Shown here: piece after piece, positions 61,637-64,000 of the stretch
How the letters are laid out: the number at the start of each line of letters is the position of its first letter
Position numbering within the stretch: the stretch's first letter is position 1
DNA from: Bacillus sp. M6-12
Lineage (GTDB): Bacteria > Bacillota > Bacilli > Bacillales > DSM-1321
Assembly (NCBI RefSeq): GCF_002860285.1
Contig: NZ_PGVF01000016.1
Coordinates: 124,001 to 188,000, forward strand
Reading direction: 5' to 3'
Length of the DNA stretch: 64,000 nt
Program-made: the position numbers and the translations under genes
The notes under the pieces: model-generated
Databases searched by the model: none
What the model was told of the DNA's origin: nothing
Seen by the model: only the letters and a program-made list of their open reading frames with translations

Positions 61637-64000
61637 ATGCTTAAAAGAAGTTTTTTGGTAATGATCACTTTTTTATTAAGCTTCTCATTGCTAATTGCAC
61701 CAGCTCAAGCAGCTGGAACTGCAGTGGAAACGAAAACAGCAGCTGAGACCAAAGCATTCGAAATCACCGTGAGTAACTCTAAAGTTTCGATGACAGAAGC
61801 TCGTGACATTGAAGTAACCCTGGATCTCGGGTATAGGGCTGATCTGAGCAAGCTTCAATGGACTTTTGGCAATAAGCCCCTTGATCAGTGGAAAAAGTGG
61901 GACGCTTCCGCCAAAGCTTATTCGGGAGATCCATATATCACTTTTAAAGAAGCTCCTGCATATGTGGGCAGCACAACACAAGTGAAAGCTACCATTCATT
62001 TTGACCTGTTATACGGCACGAATGATGTATCACCTAGAAGCCTGCGGGTACTCTATCCGGCAATGATCGGCAATTATTCGCTTGCAGTAAAAGATGCCGA
62101 AAAGGGGATTGAGGCAAATACTTCACTCAAGTTAAATGTTTATGATGAATATTTGGCCTGGGACGAGATTAAACCGGCCATCGACAAGATTCAGAAAGAA
62201 GCGAAAAAAGGTCGCTACATATCCTATGAACCGCTTGGTAAATCTGTGGAAGGCCGGCCGATGCACTTTGTTGTGCTTGGCAAAGATAAGGCTTCAGTTG
62301 ATCAATATTTAAAAGAAATCGCTAAGCAAAAGAAAGATAATCCTCTTGAAATGAAGAAGAAACTGGCTTCTGGAAAGCTGAAAAATTACAAGGTGCCTGT
62401 ATGGATCAATAATATTCATCCGGATGAAGCACCAGGCGTGGACGCCATTGTTGAGCTTTATCGCATGTTTGCAACACAGGATCAGGCAGCTTACAAGACT
62501 ACAGATGCCCAGGGCCGTGAAAAGACAGTAACTTTAAATGTAAATAAAGCCCTGGACAATGTTATCCTGCTGTTCAACTTTACGCAAAATCCTGATGGAC
62601 GTGCACATAATACCCGACGCAATGCAAATGACTTTGATTTAAACCGTGATAATACGTATCAGACTCAAATAGAAACTCAGACACTTGCAAGGGGCCTTGG
62701 AAAATGGTCACCTATATCCTTGATAGATTTTCACGGTTTTTATAAAGAATTTGTCATTGAACCTTGTACACCTCCGCATAATCCGAATTATGAATACGAC
62801 CTGTTAATGGATGGAATGCTTGAAAACGCGCATGAAATGGGTAAGGCGGGTATAGCCAATACAAAATATGACAGTTATCTGATTCCGCTTGAGGATTGGC
62901 CAAACAAATTTGATGATGCAACACCTTCCTATACTTCAACATTTGCGATGTTCCATGGAGCTATGGGCCACACTGTAGAGATTCCTGACTTAAACGCAGA
63001 ATCGTACAAGGCGCTTGTCCATACTGGCCTGGCAGCAGTAAAGTATGCTGCCGACAACAAAAATGAATTGTTCCGGAATCAGCTGGATATTTATTCAAGA
63101 GGCGTACTTGGTGAAGATGACCGTTCTGTCGATAAATGGCTTGTGGATCCGGCTGGTGAGGAAATTGGCCGTCCGCGTGCAAAGAACGAGAATTTCTTCC
63201 CTGAATACTATGTGCTGCCTATAAACAAAGAATTACAGAAAAATAGTTTTGAAGCGCACAAAATGGTAGAGTATTTGCTCCGTAATGATATTAAGGTTGA
63301 AAAGCTTTCTAAAGCAGTTAAAGTTGGAAAGGTAACTTATCCGGCAGGCACTTACGTCGTCAATATGCACCAAGCATTGCGAGGCTTTGCTAATGCTGTG
63401 TTATTTAAGGGCGAAGACCTGTCAGGATGGGAGGAAATGTACGCAGAAGTGGTAAATAACTTCCCGGATCTTCGCGGTTTTACTGTTAATGAAATTCGGG
63501 CAGCCAACGCTTTCAGAGGCAAAACAACACCTGTTAAGTCTGTAGCATTCCCGAAAACAGATGTTCCTTCAAAAGCAGATTATTATGTTTTGAAAAACAG
63601 CAGCAACGAAGCTGTAAAAGCGGTCAATGCGCTGCTAAGCCAAAACAAAACCGTTCAACAGCTGACTGCAGGCGGCAAAGGCTACGCAGCAGGTGATTTC
63701 GTTATTGATAAAGCGGATCTTGCCAAGATCCAAAATAAATATTATTTAAGTGTTACAGCTTATGATAAAAAAGGCAAAACCAAAAAGCTTGTGCAGCCAA
63801 AGATTTTCAATGCAGGCAGCGGCCAATCAAAATTTGTATTAAAGGAACTTGGGTTTACACTTGTGGATAGTTCTGCGAAAGCCAATGTAATTGTTGATGA
63901 TGCCGGGACGGCAGACAAAGCAGAAATTTCAGCTGGGAAAGACTATATAGGCCTTGGATATTCTGCCCTTGATTTTGTGAAGAAGTCCAGCCTCCTGCCA
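61637..64000 (+). CDS. Secreted M14 zinc carboxypeptidase (3' truncated by window edge)
   Basis: 788 codons are visible and the frame is still open at the right edge. A signal peptide ends in APAQA (about residue 25). The M14 domain spans about 185-470: zinc ligands in INNIHPDEAPG (HxxE) and LIDFHGFYKE, substrate Arg in NANDFDLNRDN, catalytic Glu in GHTVEIPDLN. Before it is a beta-rich N-terminal domain; after it come further domains with GYAAGDFVIDK-type segments. It should act outside the cell on peptides or cell-wall peptides. AAGGGGG precedes the ATG. Single gene. Confidence 0.85.
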   Translation, partial: MLKRSFLVMITFLLSFSLLIAPAQAAGTAVETKTAAETKAFEITVSNSKVSMTEARDIEVTLDLGYRADLSKLQWTFGNKPLDQWKKWDASAKAYSGDPYITFKEAPAYVGSTTQVKATIHFDLLYGTNDVSPRSLRVLYPAMIGNYSLAVKDAEKGIEANTSLKLNVYDEYLAWDEIKPAIDKIQKEAKKGRYISYEPLGKSVEGRPMHFVVLGKDKASVDQYLKEIAKQKKDNPLEMKKKLASGKLKNYKVPVWINNIHPDEAPGVDAIVELYRMFATQDQAAYKTTDAQGREKTVTLNVNKALDNVILLFNFTQNPDGRAHNTRRNANDFDLNRDNTYQTQIETQTLARGLGKWSPISLIDFHGFYKEFVIEPCTPPHNPNYEYDLLMDGMLENAHEMGKAGIANTKYDSYLIPLEDWPNKFDDATPSYTSTFAMFHGAMGHTVEIPDLNAESYKALVHTGLAAVKYAADNKNELFRNQLDIYSRGVLGEDDRSVDKWLVDPAGEEIGRPRAKNENFFPEYYVLPINKELQKNSFEAHKMVEYLLRNDIKVEKLSKAVKVGKVTYPAGTYVVNMHQALRGFANAVLFKGEDLSGWEEMYAEVVNNFPDLRGFTVNEIRAANAFRGKTTPVKSVAFPKTDVPSKADYYVLKNSSNEAVKAVNALLSQNKTVQQLTAGGKGYAAGDFVIDKADLAKIQNKYYLSVTAYDKKGKTKKLVQPKIFNAGSGQSKFVLKELGFTLVDSSAKANVIVDDAGTADKAEISAGKDYIGLGYSALDFVKKSSLLP

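Overview
The window looks like a chromosome segment of an endospore-forming Bacillaceae bacterium. It carries a gerA-type germinant receptor operon, an lnrJKLMN-type (yfiJKLMN) antibiotic-defence locus, Bacillus-style small regulators (DUF2975 plus XRE, PadR plus HAAS), strong Shine-Dalgarno sites with many TTG and GTG starts, sigma-A promoters and low GC content. No rRNA, tRNA or CRISPR array was seen. Both ends cut genes: a NUDIX hydrolase on the left and a secreted M14 carboxypeptidase on the right.

Region 1 (1-5.6 kb): NUDIX hydrolase end, an ArsR/DUF2087 regulator with its MFS exporter, a 26-copy heptapeptide-repeat protein, a small lipoprotein and a cytosolic amidohydrolase. Region 2 (5.6-17.9 kb): three related NarL/DesK-type histidine kinases. 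The first is paired with a response regulator and followed by a two-gene ABC exporter. The second belongs to a full lnrJKLMN-like locus. The third is an orphan whose promoter is nearly the same as that of the first. A decayed copy of the Region 1 lipoprotein lies between the second and third.

Region 3 (17.9-37.8 kb): an accessory island bordered by mobile DNA. On the left are a 133-bp palindromic repeat, a decayed IS1182-type transposase, an IS110-type element with a possible bridge-RNA leader, and a frameshifted IS1182-type element with intact ends. On the right is a second decayed IS1182-type element. Between them is a sugar or sugar-acid catabolic cluster: a DhaK/DhaL kinase pair, a DapA/KDG-aldolase-family lyase, an SdhA-like flavoprotein, a CUT1 ABC importer without ATPase, an aldehyde dehydrogenase, two paralogous FadR-type regulators and a GH105 unsaturated glycuronyl hydrolase. 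The leftmost operon and the rightmost gene share one promoter/operator/cre module in inverted orientation. Two enzymes of the cluster have no ATG, GTG or TTG start codon available.

Region 4 (37.8-49.7 kb): a DUF418 protein and an operon that reads as cell-wall muropeptide salvage: anmK, an oligopeptide-type ABC importer, a cytosolic serine amidase/esterase, an RpiR regulator and murQ. No murP PTS gene is present, so uptake by ABC transporter is the likely route. Region 5 (49.7-64 kb): a DEDDh exonuclease, an epimerase remnant, the gerA operon behind a sigma-G-like promoter, two broken antibiotic-biosynthesis-monooxygenase paralogs, a DNA-alkylation-repair-like protein, a 38-residue highly cationic peptide, the DUF2975/XRE pair, a PadR/HAAS/DUF4153 operon with a duplicated operator, and the start of the M14 peptidase.
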